Of a DNA stretch of 36,495 bases, positions 24,497 through 33,172 are shown piece after piece. How positions within the stretch are numbered: position 1 is the first letter of the stretch; the number at the start of each line of letters is the position of its first letter. The position numbers were made by a program, and so were the translations under genes. Source of the stretch: Sulfurovum sp. (GTDB lineage Bacteria > Campylobacterota > Campylobacteria > Campylobacterales > Sulfurovaceae); contig JALSJI010000092.1 in NCBI GenBank assembly GCA_026989435.1, forward strand, positions 1 through 36,495. Direction: 5' to 3'. Below the pieces are notes generated by a model that saw only the letters and a program-made list of their open reading frames with translations, ran no database searches and was not told where the DNA came from.

Positions 24497-25437
24497 CGTA
24501 TCTCAAAATAAAGAAGCAGTGTTCTTTGATAAAAATTGTCTCCATTGTCGCTGACCATAACATAACGATGCTTCCCAACCTTGGCAAGCCCCTCAAAATT
24601 ATCGATATCCCACCCTTTGTGACTACTCATCTTTGCAAGAGTTTCTGTAGGACAAAACTCTTTTTTGCAATCTTGAATAGATACTTTCTTTAATGTAATC
24701 ACAAAAGGATTAAACAACCCGCTATAAGAACGCTCCAGTATAAGGATATTGCCATCATCCATCACTTCCATCGCTACAACTGCACTTCTCTTTTCAGGCT
24801 CTGCCTTAAAATGCCATTTTTTACCACTGAGTGCATATATAGTCTGCTTCTTCTTATCAAATTGCCTTAAGGGCCACTCCGATGCAGTCAACAAACCATA
24901 TTTTGGATGCCATGCAAGTGCCTCTAATGATTTATTCCTGCTTCTGTAATTTTTTTGATGACGCAATACTTTTGGTAACGAATATTTCTTAATCAAGCTT
25001 CCATACTTTTTTCCGTTTTTATGAAACCATGCTATCTTTGCCTCCCCCTCAAAGGAGATAAACAGTCTCCCCTTCCCGTCAATACTCAATCCCTCGCTAT
25101 CTCGTTTCCATTTTTTAAATCTTTTTCCTTTTTTGCTCCTTAATATACTTGCACCTATAGGCACCAAAAGATCTATCTTCTCTCCAAAATGTGCCCGAAA
25201 AGAAAAAAGAGCCCCTTTATCTCCGACAAAATACAAAATATCTGTCTGTTTATCATACGCTACATCTGAAAGCTCTGCAAATTTGACTCCCTCAATCGTA
25301 TCAAAAAAGAGCTCTTTTTGATCCAAAATTTTCATTCTCATACATTGCTTACTCCCATAATCTGGAGCAATATTTACAGTAGCAACTCCTGCATATAACA
25401 TGAAAAGAGAGGGTAAGAGAAAAAGAAACGTTCTCAT
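24493..25437 (-). CDS. Exported phytase-like esterase domain protein (beta-propeller)
   Basis: 314 residues with a signal peptide (MRTFLFLLPSLFMLYAGVA). The rest fits the 'esterase-like activity of phytase' family (PF13449): ELSDVAYDKQTDILYFVGDKG, RDSEGLSIDGKGRLFISFEG, KSLEALAWHP, ILILERSYS and the C-terminal NFEGLAKVGKHRYVMVSDNGDNFYQRTLLLYF. The conserved acidic GL and SDN motifs line the propeller face. Substrate unknown. It ends 2 bases after lspA begins its own frame upstream and probably shares the glmM-lspA transcript. Confidence 0.8.
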   Translation of the reverse strand: MRTFLFLLPSLFMLYAGVATVNIAPDYGSKQCMRMKILDQKELFFDTIEGVKFAELSDVAYDKQTDILYFVGDKGALFSFRAHFGEKIDLLVPIGASILRSKKGKRFKKWKRDSEGLSIDGKGRLFISFEGEAKIAWFHKNGKKYGSLIKKYSLPKVLRHQKNYRSRNKSLEALAWHPKYGLLTASEWPLRQFDKKKQTIYALSGKKWHFKAEPEKRSAVVAMEVMDDGNILILERSYSGLFNPFVITLKKVSIQDCKKEFCPTETLAKMSSHKGWDIDNFEGLAKVGKHRYVMVSDNGDNFYQRTLLLYFEIR

Positions 25438-25439
25438 TA

Positions 25440-25889
25440 CTATTTTTGTTGTCTCTTTTCCGGAAAGAAATAGACCATTACGATTATAATTACAAAGGCT
25501 GCATCAATCGCTACATCTGCAAAATTAAACACAGCAAAATCAAACCCGCAATGCCAAGCTACGTAATCTACAACAGCCCCGTGTATAAATCTATCATACA
25601 CATTGCCCAAGGCTCCCCCTATCAACAAGCCTGCAGGAAAGGCATAACGTCTTACGTACCCCTCTTTAAAAAAAACAAAAAGTATCACGGAAATAAGCGC
25701 AACCTGTATCCACTTGAGGTATGGGCCAAGAAAGGCAAACATTGAAAAAGCAACACCTTTATTATAGTGCAATTCCAAATCAATACACTCGCCGGCACGA
25801 TAGTAACCTTCTACAAAAATATTTTTGATATTCTGGTCTACTATAAATATGCCAAACACTACAAGAAAAAAGATAAAAAATGAACGCAT
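25440..25889 (-). CDS. lspA: Lipoprotein signal peptidase II
   Basis: 149 residues with four membrane helices. The catalytic aspartates lie in GNVYDRFIHGAVVDYV and FNFADVAID; VDQNIKN and HYNKGVAFSMF are further family motifs. It cleaves the signal peptide of lipidated prolipoproteins, such as the L,D-transpeptidase lipoproteins here. The ATG at 25889 overlaps the glmM stop (TGATG), giving coupled translation; a TTG one codon upstream is also open. Confidence 0.95.
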   Translation of the reverse strand: MRSFFIFFLVVFGIFIVDQNIKNIFVEGYYRAGECIDLELHYNKGVAFSMFAFLGPYLKWIQVALISVILFVFFKEGYVRRYAFPAGLLIGGALGNVYDRFIHGAVVDYVAWHCGFDFAVFNFADVAIDAAFVIIIVMVYFFPEKRQQK

Positions 25890-27226
25890 CAAGCCAATTT
25901 ACTTTTAAAAAACTGTTTACACTTTTCCATCGTTTGTTCCAGCAATGCTTCATCTCTGCCCTCTAGCAAAAGGCGTATTTTGTTTTCCGTTCCCGAATAT
26001 CGAAACAGGTGTCTTATCTTTAAACTTTCAATCTGCTCTTTTAACGCTTCTAAGCCCTCTATCTCCTCCAAAGGCTTCTTTTCGTTTACCAAAAGATTTA
26101 CCAAAAGCTGAGGATAGGATATATAAGGATTGAATATCTCACTTGCTTTTTTGTCCCGCTCAACCAAATATGCAAGTGCCTGAAGTGCCGAAGAGAGACC
26201 GTCTCCTGTTTTTGCATAATCAGAAAAGATAATATGACCGCTCTGCTCTCCCCCAAAGTTCATACCGTTCTCTTCCATCATGGCAACCACATGCTTATCG
26301 CCTACAGCAGACCTAAGCAATGTAAGCTTTTGTGAACGTAAATACTCATCAAGTCCTTGATTACTCATCACCGTAGCAACCATACCCTCGCCCTTTAAAA
26401 TACCTTGCTCTTTTAGATATACGGCAAGTACCGCCATTAACTTATCTCCATCAACCACTTCGCCTTTTTCATCAACCAGTACCAACCTGTCTGCATCCCC
26501 ATCCAGTGCTATTCCGATATCCGCTCTTTTATCCAATACCACTTTTGCAAGGTTTTGAGGGTGTAGCGCACCACACCCTTCATTGATATTAAATCCGTCC
26601 GGTTGATTGCCTATTACAATGACCTCCGCACCCAACTCCTGCAAGATTGTAGGTCCTACAATATATCCTGCACCGTTTGCGCAATCAATAACAATACGCT
26701 TGCCTTTTAGTGTTGAAGTACGTGGAAATGAGTTTTTTATATGTACGATATATCGACCGATCACATCATCGATGCGTTTAGATTTTCCTATCTCTTTATC
26801 CACTACCTGAGATGCACTTATAAGCGCATCATCTTTATAGATAGCCTCTATCTCAGCCTCTCTGGCTCTATCTAGTTTATTACCGGCCCAATCAAAAAAT
26901 TTAATTCCGTTATCATAATAAGGATTATGCGATGCGGATATCATAATACCCGCATCGCAACGCATATTGGCAGTCAAAAAGGCAATCGCAGGCGTTGGCA
27001 TAGGACCGATTTGAATCACATCAAAACCAACAGCAGTCAAGCCTGAAACAATTGCATTTTCTACCATATAACCGCTGCGCCTGGTATCCTTGCCTACCAA
27101 AATCTTGTTTGTCCTTGAAAATCGTCTAAAATAAATTCCTGTAGCCATAGCGAGTCTCATCGCATTTACGGCACTTACCTTTTTCCCTGCTTTTCCTCGT
27201 ACTCCATCTGTTCCAAAAAGTTCCAA
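25889..27226 (-). CDS. glmM: Phosphoglucosamine mutase
   Basis: 445 residues starting [14 protein letters not shown]. The phospho-serine is S99 in ISASHNP, the metal loop is DGDADR, the sugar loop GGEQSGH and the phosphate loop [10 protein letters not shown]. It converts glucosamine-6-phosphate to glucosamine-1-phosphate for UDP-GlcNAc synthesis, feeding peptidoglycan (murB also here) and lipopolysaccharide. glmM-lspA next to rpsT-prfA is the Helicobacter pylori order as I recall it. Confidence 0.97.
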   Translation of the reverse strand: MELFGTDGVRGKAGKKVSAVNAMRLAMATGIYFRRFSRTNKILVGKDTRRSGYMVENAIVSGLTAVGFDVIQIGPMPTPAIAFLTANMRCDAGIMISASHNPYYDNGIKFFDWAGNKLDRAREAEIEAIYKDDALISASQVVDKEIGKSKRIDDVIGRYIVHIKNSFPRTSTLKGKRIVIDCANGAGYIVGPTILQELGAEVIVIGNQPDGFNINEGCGALHPQNLAKVVLDKRADIGIALDGDADRLVLVDEKGEVVDGDKLMAVLAVYLKEQGILKGEGMVATVMSNQGLDEYLRSQKLTLLRSAVGDKHVVAMMEENGMNFGGEQSGHIIFSDYAKTGDGLSSALQALAYLVERDKKASEIFNPYISYPQLLVNLLVNEKKPLEEIEGLEALKEQIESLKIRHLFRYSGTENKIRLLLEGRDEALLEQTMEKCKQFFKSKLA

Positions 27227-27399
27227 ACTGTACCTTCCTTCTTAATCCGTTATGAACGTTAATTTTATCAAAATTATTTGATAATGCAGTTAATTTATCG
27301 ACTAATTTCTATTTAATCTATATTTAGATATTATTCGCAAACTATTTTTCACTAAAAATAATAGACGCACATGACACAACAGAAGCTAAGGAAAATATG

Positions 27400-27663
27400 A
27401 TGGCAAATAATAAATCAGCAAAAAAACGTATCTTAATCACTGCTAAAAAAACAGAGAGAAACAGATACTACAGAACAAGAATCAAAAATATCGTAAAAGC
27501 AGTCCATGAAGCAGTGGAAGCCTCAGATAAAGCTGCTGCAAAAGAAGCACTGGCAATAGCAAACAAAAGTATCCATGCACTTGTTAATAAAGGTTTCCTT
27601 AAAAAAACCACAGCATCTAGAAAAGTAAGCCGTCTTCATAAAATGGTTAATGCAATGGCATAA
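27400..27663 (+). CDS. rpsT: 30S ribosomal protein S20
   Basis: 87 residues, [11 protein letters not shown] start, Lys/Arg-rich helical protein with the C-terminal [20 protein letters not shown] signature. Two adjacent ATGs exist; 27400 has AAGGA 7 bases upstream. S20 binds 16S rRNA early in 30S assembly. The 170-base spacer upstream (27227-27399) is AT-rich and divergent from glmM; it holds both promoters and no gene. Confidence 0.96.
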   Translation: MANNKSAKKRILITAKKTERNRYYRTRIKNIVKAVHEAVEASDKAAAKEALAIANKSIHALVNKGFLKKTTASRKVSRLHKMVNAMA

Positions 27664-27698
27664 ACTCACTGCCTCTTCCTCTACCTTTTTGATCAGCA

Positions 27699-27754
27699 AA
27701 ATTGTAGCAAAAACTTCTTTTTCTTGTAAAAAAACCCGTACTTTGCTACAATTT
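27699..27754. repeat. 13-bp perfect inverted repeat carrying mirrored TTTGCTACAAT promoter-like boxes
   Basis: AAATTGTAGCAAA (27699-27711) and TTTGCTACAATTT (27742-27754) are exact reverse complements, 30 bases apart. The right arm contains the extended -10 TGCTACAAT, 30 bases before prfA. The left arm gives the same element on the minus strand, aimed back at rpsT. As RNA it would be a long-loop hairpin without a following U-run. Confidence 0.55.
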
Positions 27755-27783
27755 CTCTTAAAAACCAATATAAAGTTATTTTA

Positions 27784-28851
27784 ATGTTTACAGAAAAATT
27801 ACAACCTTTTATAGACAGATACAACGAAATAAATACCCTTTTATCCTCTCCTGAAATTGCATCAGATATTGCACGTATGACTGACCTTAGCAAAGAGCAG
27901 TCAGGGCTAAGTGCGCTTGTAGAAAAAGCAAAGCTTTACATTGATACTTTTAATGCTATAGCTGAGAATAAAGAGCTACTAAGTGACAGCGAACTTGGCG
28001 ATTTAGCAAAAGAAGAACTTGTAGAGCTTGAACCCATGCTCTCCTCCTTGGAAGCAGAAATTAAAATACTTATGCTTCCAAAAGATAAAAATGATGACAA
28101 AAACATTATCCTAGAGTTGCGTGCAGGTGCAGGAGGGGACGAAGCTGCACTTTTTGTTGCAGATATTTTCCGCATGTATTCTCGCTATGCAGAACGCGTA
28201 GGTTGGAAAATTGAAATTATTTCATCATCAGATGGTACGGCAGGCGGGTACAAAGAGCTCATCGCCCAAATTAGCGGAGATGCGGTCTATGCAAAACTTA
28301 AATATGATGCAGGCATACATCGCGTACAACGTGTACCGGATACGGAAACACAGGGACGTGTACACACTTCTACGATTACCGTAGCGGTTATACCGGAAGT
28401 CGATGATATAGAAATTGATATTAAACCAAGTGATATAAAAATGGATGTTTACCGTTCAAGCGGCTGTGGAGGACAATCGGTAAACACAACAGACTCTGCT
28501 GTACGCCTCACACATATCCCCACAGGTATCGTAGCTGCAATTCAAGATGAAAAATCGCAACACAAAAATAAAGCCAAAGCAATGAAAGTACTCAAGGCCA
28601 GGGTCTATGAAGCTGAACTGGAAAAACAACTTGCCCAAACATCAAACCAAAGAAAAATTCAAGTAGGAACAGGTGCACGTTCAGAAAAAATACGAACCTA
28701 CAATTATCCACAAAATAGACTTACTGACCACCGCATCGGTTTGACACTCTACGCACTTGATGACATTATGAACAACGGAAATCTTGACCTTGTATTTGAA
28801 CCGCTTATCGCCCATGCAAGAGCTGAAGCAATTCAGGAAGCCGGACTATGA
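27784..28851 (+). CDS. prfA: Peptide chain release factor 1
   Basis: 355 residues. The GGQ peptidyl-tRNA hydrolysis motif is at 229-231 ([12 protein letters not shown]). The anticodon-like tripeptide lies in [13 protein letters not shown] (PxT form as PDT), marking RF1, which reads UAA and UAG. The helical N-domain and C-terminal [16 protein letters not shown] complete the factor. Q231 is the site methylated by PrmC. The next gene overlaps the stop by 4 bases (ATGA). Confidence 0.96.
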   Translation: MFTEKLQPFIDRYNEINTLLSSPEIASDIARMTDLSKEQSGLSALVEKAKLYIDTFNAIAENKELLSDSELGDLAKEELVELEPMLSSLEAEIKILMLPKDKNDDKNIILELRAGAGGDEAALFVADIFRMYSRYAERVGWKIEIISSSDGTAGGYKELIAQISGDAVYAKLKYDAGIHRVQRVPDTETQGRVHTSTITVAVIPEVDDIEIDIKPSDIKMDVYRSSGCGGQSVNTTDSAVRLTHIPTGIVAAIQDEKSQHKNKAKAMKVLKARVYEAELEKQLAQTSNQRKIQVGTGARSEKIRTYNYPQNRLTDHRIGLTLYALDDIMNNGNLDLVFEPLIAHARAEAIQEAGL

Positions 28852-29309
28852 TATCTTTTGAGAAACTGTCAAATGATGACTCTGTTCGCGATGTTATTCA
28901 GTCTGCATTTAACTCAAACCTTCCCGTAGAGGATTCATGGGGATATGAACAAGAAGATGCAACAATCATCACCTCGACTGAGATGCCCTATAAGCAACTT
29001 GAACATATGTTTGCCTCTATGCGTGCCTATCTTGAGATGAATATGATACAAGAAGAGAGCAAGCGTTATGGAAGCATCAATGTAAATGAACTCTCTAGAG
29101 ACACACTAAAACAAAATACCGTAACTTATCATCAGGTAAAATATGAAATCACTGCGATAAAAGAATTACTCTATACAGAATTTATCAAAGAATATAAAGA
29201 AAACTATGGAAAAGAGACTTTTGATCTCGCAAGACATTTCCAAAAAAGAAAAGAAGCCACACTAAGAAGAGAAGTAACGCATTGGTTTAAACTTTCTATC
29301 AAAGCATAA
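28848..29309 (+). CDS. Small protein of unknown function coupled to prfA
   Basis: 153 residues, no signal peptide or membrane segment, acidic N-terminal half and basic helical C-terminal half. Notable stretches are [21 protein letters not shown] and [21 protein letters not shown]. It starts at an ATG overlapping the prfA stop by 4 bases, so expression is tied to release factor 1. I do not recognise a family. A strong hairpin follows it. Confidence 0.65.
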   Translation: MISFEKLSNDDSVRDVIQSAFNSNLPVEDSWGYEQEDATIITSTEMPYKQLEHMFASMRAYLEMNMIQEESKRYGSINVNELSRDTLKQNTVTYHQVKYEITAIKELLYTEFIKEYKENYGKETFDLARHFQKRKEATLRREVTHWFKLSIKA

Positions 29310-29342
29310 AGCATTTTGCGCTATATAGTACAGGATAAGACA

Positions 29343-29370
29343 TTAGCTATACTCTTTAGAGTATAGCTAA
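29343..29370. terminator. 12-bp perfect hairpin between convergent transcripts
   Basis: TTAGCTATACTC (29343-29354), loop TTTA, then GAGTATAGCTAA (29359-29370). It lies between the end of the prfA operon (29309) and the end of the sox operon (29381) and can terminate both. U-runs are weak on either side, so efficiency is uncertain. Confidence 0.65.
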
Positions 29371-29380
29371 AATATTATCA

Positions 29381-29764
29381 TTACTTAATTTTTTTACTTG
29401 CAAAAAACACACCGCCCTTAAGATCGGTATAGGTAATTTTAAGCTCGTCACCTTTTTTACCCTTAAATGCAAATTTAATCAACGGGTTTTTAGAAAGAAA
29501 TTGGCTAGTAGAAGCATCATATACCACTTTATCTCCAACTGTTCCTGTAATATGCGTAATAAAGTTTGCCTCTTTACCTTTCTTTTTCGCTTGATCATAA
29601 GTAAGCATATCATGCTTAATTGCAATTTTTGCTTTCACTACTCCATCTTTCTCTTTTGCTTTAATTTTCATTTTTACTTCTGTTGCAGATGGAGCCGGAG
29701 CTTCTGCCATGACCGCTGTAGTCATTAATGCTATACTTGATAATGCTAAAATTAATTTTTTCAT
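29381..29764 (-). CDS. soxZ: SoxZ, sulfur-carrier complex subunit, with its own Sec signal
   Basis: 127 residues. After a Sec-type signal (MKKLILALSSIALMTTAVMA) comes an Ig-like SoxZ domain: KMKIKAKEKDGVVKAKIAIKHDM, THITGTVGDKVVYDASTSQFLSKNPLIKFAFKG and ELKITYTDLKG. SoxZ pairs with SoxY, which carries sulfur intermediates on a C-terminal Cys. In Paracoccus SoxZ has no signal and travels with SoxY through Tat; here it is exported independently. Last gene of soxCDYZ; the stop is 10 bases from the terminator hairpin. Confidence 0.85.
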   Translation of the reverse strand: MKKLILALSSIALMTTAVMAEAPAPSATEVKMKIKAKEKDGVVKAKIAIKHDMLTYDQAKKKGKEANFITHITGTVGDKVVYDASTSQFLSKNPLIKFAFKGKKGDELKITYTDLKGGVFFASKKIK

Positions 29765-29813
29765 CTATATTCCTTTTACTTTTATTATGTTCTTAATAAA
29801 TCGGATGCAAGGA

Positions 29814-30251
29814 TTAACCTTCACATCCTCCTAGTGCCACTTCCAATGATATTTTTTTAGAATAAAATTTACCATCTTTACCCTCTACGATTGCCGTAAT
29901 TGCACCGGATTTTTTCATTTTAATCTTCATGGAAAAATCTGCACTCGTTCCTTCAGGAATCGCAAAAACTGCAACCGTTGCTTCAGGGTTTGCATCTTGA
30001 AAAACAGCAATTGATTTAGCCGGAATATCTGTTTTTACCGATACAGGAATTGCTCCTCCGTTACTTGCCACCTTTGGTGCTTTAAGCTTTATATCACCTT
30101 CAGCAGGAGAAATTTCTCCATAAAGTGCTTTAATCGCTGACGGCACATCTTTTGCCGTCCATGCATCCGGTTTTTCAACTCTATAATCTATTGCATTCAG
30201 ACTCACTGTAATTGCAGTAAGTGCTACAAGACCTAATATATTTTTTTTCAT
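29814..30251 (-). CDS. soxY: SoxY, covalent sulfur carrier, with GGCEG terminus and Sec-type signal
   Basis: 145 residues. The Sec-like signal (MKKNILGLVALTAITVSLNA) has no twin arginine. The SoxY domain includes AIKALYGEISPAEGDIKLKAP and ends EVALGGCEG. The Cys in this tail is the attachment point for thiosulfate-derived sulfur; the common motif is GGCGG, so Gly to Glu after the Cys-neighbour is a visible variation. It lies 99 bases after soxD and 49 bases before soxZ. SoxCD acts on SoxY-bound sulfane sulfur. Confidence 0.87.
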   Translation of the reverse strand: MKKNILGLVALTAITVSLNAIDYRVEKPDAWTAKDVPSAIKALYGEISPAEGDIKLKAPKVASNGGAIPVSVKTDIPAKSIAVFQDANPEATVAVFAIPEGTSADFSMKIKMKKSGAITAIVEGKDGKFYSKKISLEVALGGCEG

Positions 30252-30276
30252 TTACTTTCCTTTCTATGAATTATGT

Positions 30277-30312
30277 AATAAGAAATGAGTATTTAATATC
30301 TCATCTCTTATT
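30277..30312 (-). promoter_or_regulatory. Intercistronic stem-loop between soxD and soxY
   Basis: Arms 30277-30289 and 30300-30312 form a 13-bp stem with a 10-nt loop. One position is A/C mismatched in plus-strand RNA but G-U paired in minus-strand RNA, so the hairpin favours the sox mRNA. No U-run follows; it may stabilise or process the mRNA between soxCD and soxYZ. Confidence 0.5.
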
Positions 30313-30350
30313 CTAATTATTTATTGTGTAATAATGGTGATAAGCAACAC

Positions 30351-31601
30351 TTATTTAGATGCCTCTATCATATAATCGACGATCTCATTCACCTGCTCAT
30401 CCGTCAAATCGGCCCCACCTTTTGGAGGCATACCGTTAATACCGTGGATTGCATTCTTTTTAACTGCATCTATACCTTTTTTCATAACTGCTTCCCAAGC
30501 TTTTTTATCTCCTACGGCAGGTGCGCCCATTGCATCGGTTGCATGACATACTGCACAAGATGCTTCATAGTTTGCTTTTCCTGAGTGTGCCGGCTTTTCA
30601 TCCTTGACCACAGGTAGTGTTTTTGTCGAATCAAGCGGTGGACTGAAATCAGTCAATGCAAAAGCTATTCTCTGTACTCTTGGCTCTCCATCAAAACAAT
30701 TTTTCATACACCTAATACCATTCCCGTAATTCACAGGATCATTGAAATAGGCACGCGCATTGTCCTGCCCTTTTGGCCCATTGATGTTTGGTTCAAAGCC
30801 ATCTACATTTGGCATTTTTATTTTAAGGAACTTTTCTCTATCAAGCACATAATCCTCGTCAACCTCTTCTCCTTCAATTTCCATCTCATTTACATGAAGA
30901 ATATACGCAGCCAAAGCATAAACTTCTTCCGTGGTTAATGACATTGGTGCCTGATGAGGCATTCCTGTCTTGATGTACCACCAAAGCGTACTTGCATACG
31001 GCCAGTATGAACCAAATGCCCTGTGTGGACCGTCAGTGTCCGGATCAACCCTTTGATTGGTTAATGTTTTATGCATCTCATAAGCATTCCCGACTGTAAG
31101 TCTCGGATAAAGCCCAGAACCTGCACCAAAATCACCGTGACAGCTCAAACATTTTTCTTCATAGACTTCATCACCAAACTCAACGGATCCTGACCCTTCA
31201 GGCAGGCCTGTGCCGTCTGGCATCACATCGATATCCCATGCTTTTTGCTCATTAGCAGTAGCCCTTTTCCCTTTATTATAAGGCGTTTTATGTGCAAGCT
31301 CATTTACATAATAAGAGCCTGTTTTACCATCAACAATCGGATAATAAACGCCGCCGTCAATAACAAGTTTGCCATTAAAATCATATTTTTTCGTTACCTT
31401 TTTTGAGACTAGTGCTTTTGCTTCTCCCACATATTTTTTAATCTCTTCTCTAGACTCTCCCGGCCATACAACAGGCACGCCATTAATTTCAGTAGGTTTA
31501 TTTTTCTGTTCGCTTGCTGCAATATTGGTCAAATTCCCAAAACAGAACAATGATGCAAACAATACTTTTGCAGCAACACTATTATGATAAGATTTGTACA
31601 T
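30351..31601 (-). CDS. soxD: SoxD, dihaem cytochrome c subunit of sulfane dehydrogenase
   Basis: 416 residues with a signal peptide (about 1-29). Two haem-c domains: CLSCH near residue 150 with PYASTLWWYIKTGMPHQAPMSLT (Met ligand region), and CAVCH near residue 345 with NAIHGINGMPPKGG. A third Cys pair, RCMKNCFDG, lies between the domains. SoxD takes electrons from the SoxC molybdenum centre during oxidation of SoxY-bound sulfane sulfur. It starts 20 bases inside soxC with its own GGAGAGG site 6 bases upstream, so the overlap is genuine. Confidence 0.9.
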   Translation of the reverse strand: MYKSYHNSVAAKVLFASLFCFGNLTNIAASEQKNKPTEINGVPVVWPGESREEIKKYVGEAKALVSKKVTKKYDFNGKLVIDGGVYYPIVDGKTGSYYVNELAHKTPYNKGKRATANEQKAWDIDVMPDGTGLPEGSGSVEFGDEVYEEKCLSCHGDFGAGSGLYPRLTVGNAYEMHKTLTNQRVDPDTDGPHRAFGSYWPYASTLWWYIKTGMPHQAPMSLTTEEVYALAAYILHVNEMEIEGEEVDEDYVLDREKFLKIKMPNVDGFEPNINGPKGQDNARAYFNDPVNYGNGIRCMKNCFDGEPRVQRIAFALTDFSPPLDSTKTLPVVKDEKPAHSGKANYEASCAVCHATDAMGAPAVGDKKAWEAVMKKGIDAVKKNAIHGINGMPPKGGADLTDEQVNEIVDYMIEASK

Positions 31602-32940
31602 TTGTCACCTCTCCTTTTGCATCTATTTCCCAAGTATGAATACCATTTCTATGATATACCCCTTCAATTCCTACAGCTTTTCTCTCTTGCTTAACGGTAG
31701 GCTGAACATGGCCTGCATCATCTGCTGCACGAGAACAAAGCAACATTGGCTCGCCCGTATATTTATGCATCAAGCTAAATCGTGTCCATGCCTTCTCCAG
31801 CACAAGACCTTTCAATGATGCTTCCACCCAGTTTTTTCCGCCGTCAAAAGAGATGTCTACATGTGTAATCGTACCCATTCCAGACCATGCCAACCCTTCA
31901 ATCTCAACCATTTCGCCTTTTTTAAGATCAGTCCATGGCTTCTCCGGACACGGGGAAGTAATCACGGAGTTTACCTCGTTTGCATAAAAATGCTGTATCG
32001 CTTTACCTGTTTGCTTCAGGGCAGTATATTTAGAGGTCTCCTCTTTTGCATAAAATGGTTCCGACGCAAACTCTAATCTACATAGCCACTTCACACACAA
32101 ATTCGCCTCCCAGCCGGGAACAACGATTCTCAACGGATATCCCTGTTCAGGGCGTAAGGCTTCACCGTTTTGACCCCATACAATCATCGCATCATCAAGC
32201 ACCTTATCAACCGGAATCGTTCTGCCCATATGAGAACTGTCTATCCCCTCCGCTAACATCCATTGAGCTTCAGGCTTGAGACCAAGATCTTTAAGAATAT
32301 CTTTAATATATACACCGGTCCACTCGGCACATGACATAAAACCTTTAGCAAATTGAATAGAATTAAACTGTGGTCCTCTCCACTCTGGTCCCCCGTTTGC
32401 AGGACACTCTAGAAAATGAATACGGCTCACGTTGGGGTATCTCTTAATCTGATCCATCGTCAACACAATTGGCTTCTCCACCAAACCATGAATCATAAGT
32501 CTATGCTGATTTGGATCAATAGTGGGTGTTCCGCCATGGTGCCTATTAAAGAAAAGGCCATTAGGTGTAATAATACCATTAAGATCTTGTAATGGCGTTA
32601 CAGCGATAGAAGCCCTCATATTACCGGAAGAGAGAATAGGAGTCGTTCTTCTTGTTACCTTATGTTCATAAGGAGATGGTTGCCCATACAAATTTACAGT
32701 TACATCATCACCAAATTTTAAACTCCATGGCTTCTCCTCCATAATATGTGGATCATCCTCTGGATTTGCTTTTACATGTTCGTTTGCACTAGCATTAACA
32801 GGGCCAACGACACTAGTCGCTGCTAAAGCACTAACTGAATAAGCTGCTGTCTTTTTAAAGAATGCACGTCTGCTGTTCTCTTCTGTTGTCTCAGAAACCA
32901 ACGCCAACTCTTCTTTAGACATATCTGTCTTCTTATTCAT
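31582..32940 (-). CDS. soxC: SoxC, molybdenum subunit of sulfane dehydrogenase
   Basis: 452 residues. A long N-region then a Tat motif (NSRRAFFKKTAAYSV) shows export folded with cofactor. The molybdopterin domain (about 110-330) has RIHFLECPANGGPEWRG, whose Cys ligates Mo, and GRTIPVDKVLDDAMIVWGQNGE. The C-terminal dimerisation domain has LAWSGMGTITHVDISFDGGKNW. It removes six electrons from SoxY-bound sulfane together with SoxD. AAGGAGG precedes the start. moaC, and possibly the divergent MOSC gene, would serve its cofactor. Confidence 0.93.
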   Translation of the reverse strand: MNKKTDMSKEELALVSETTEENSRRAFFKKTAAYSVSALAATSVVGPVNASANEHVKANPEDDPHIMEEKPWSLKFGDDVTVNLYGQPSPYEHKVTRRTTPILSSGNMRASIAVTPLQDLNGIITPNGLFFNRHHGGTPTIDPNQHRLMIHGLVEKPIVLTMDQIKRYPNVSRIHFLECPANGGPEWRGPQFNSIQFAKGFMSCAEWTGVYIKDILKDLGLKPEAQWMLAEGIDSSHMGRTIPVDKVLDDAMIVWGQNGEALRPEQGYPLRIVVPGWEANLCVKWLCRLEFASEPFYAKEETSKYTALKQTGKAIQHFYANEVNSVITSPCPEKPWTDLKKGEMVEIEGLAWSGMGTITHVDISFDGGKNWVEASLKGLVLEKAWTRFSLMHKYTGEPMLLCSRAADDAGHVQPTVKQERKAVGIEGVYHRNGIHTWEIDAKGEVTNVQILS

Positions 32941-32965
32941 TATTCCTCCTTGATTTATTTTGGGA

Positions 32966-32993
32966 ATGACACAAAGTCATATGATAAATTATA
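32966..32993 (-). promoter_or_regulatory. sox promoter -10 box with adjoining inverted repeat
   Basis: On the minus strand CTATAATTT (TATAAT at 32988-32993) lies 48 bases before the soxC ATG. ATGAC-N5-GTCAT (32966-32980) is a 15-base inverted repeat just downstream, near the expected start of transcription, where a repressor could act. The rest of 32941-33172 is very AT-rich with no gene seen. Confidence 0.45.
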
Positions 32994-33172
32994 GGATAAA
33001 GAGTTTAAAATATATATAAAGTAGTTATTATTTAGATAAGATTTTATTGTAGTAACAAAAATATACGAATTTAAATGCATACATCGTACAATTATCATCA
33101 TTTAATTTTATACATACACACAAAATTAACAATAATTATGCTAGGGTTTTATATTATTTGCAAGGAGTCACT

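Noticed and set aside
31582-31601. soxC/soxD overlap of 20 bases could mean a frameshift or fusion
   Set aside because: SoxD has its own strong ribosome-binding site and a full signal peptide, and SoxC has a complete C-terminal domain.
33061-33172. AT-rich repeats upstream of the MOSC gene as a replication origin
   Set aside because: No DnaA-box cluster and no dnaA or dnaN neighbour; the sequence is simply AT-rich intergenic DNA with promoters.
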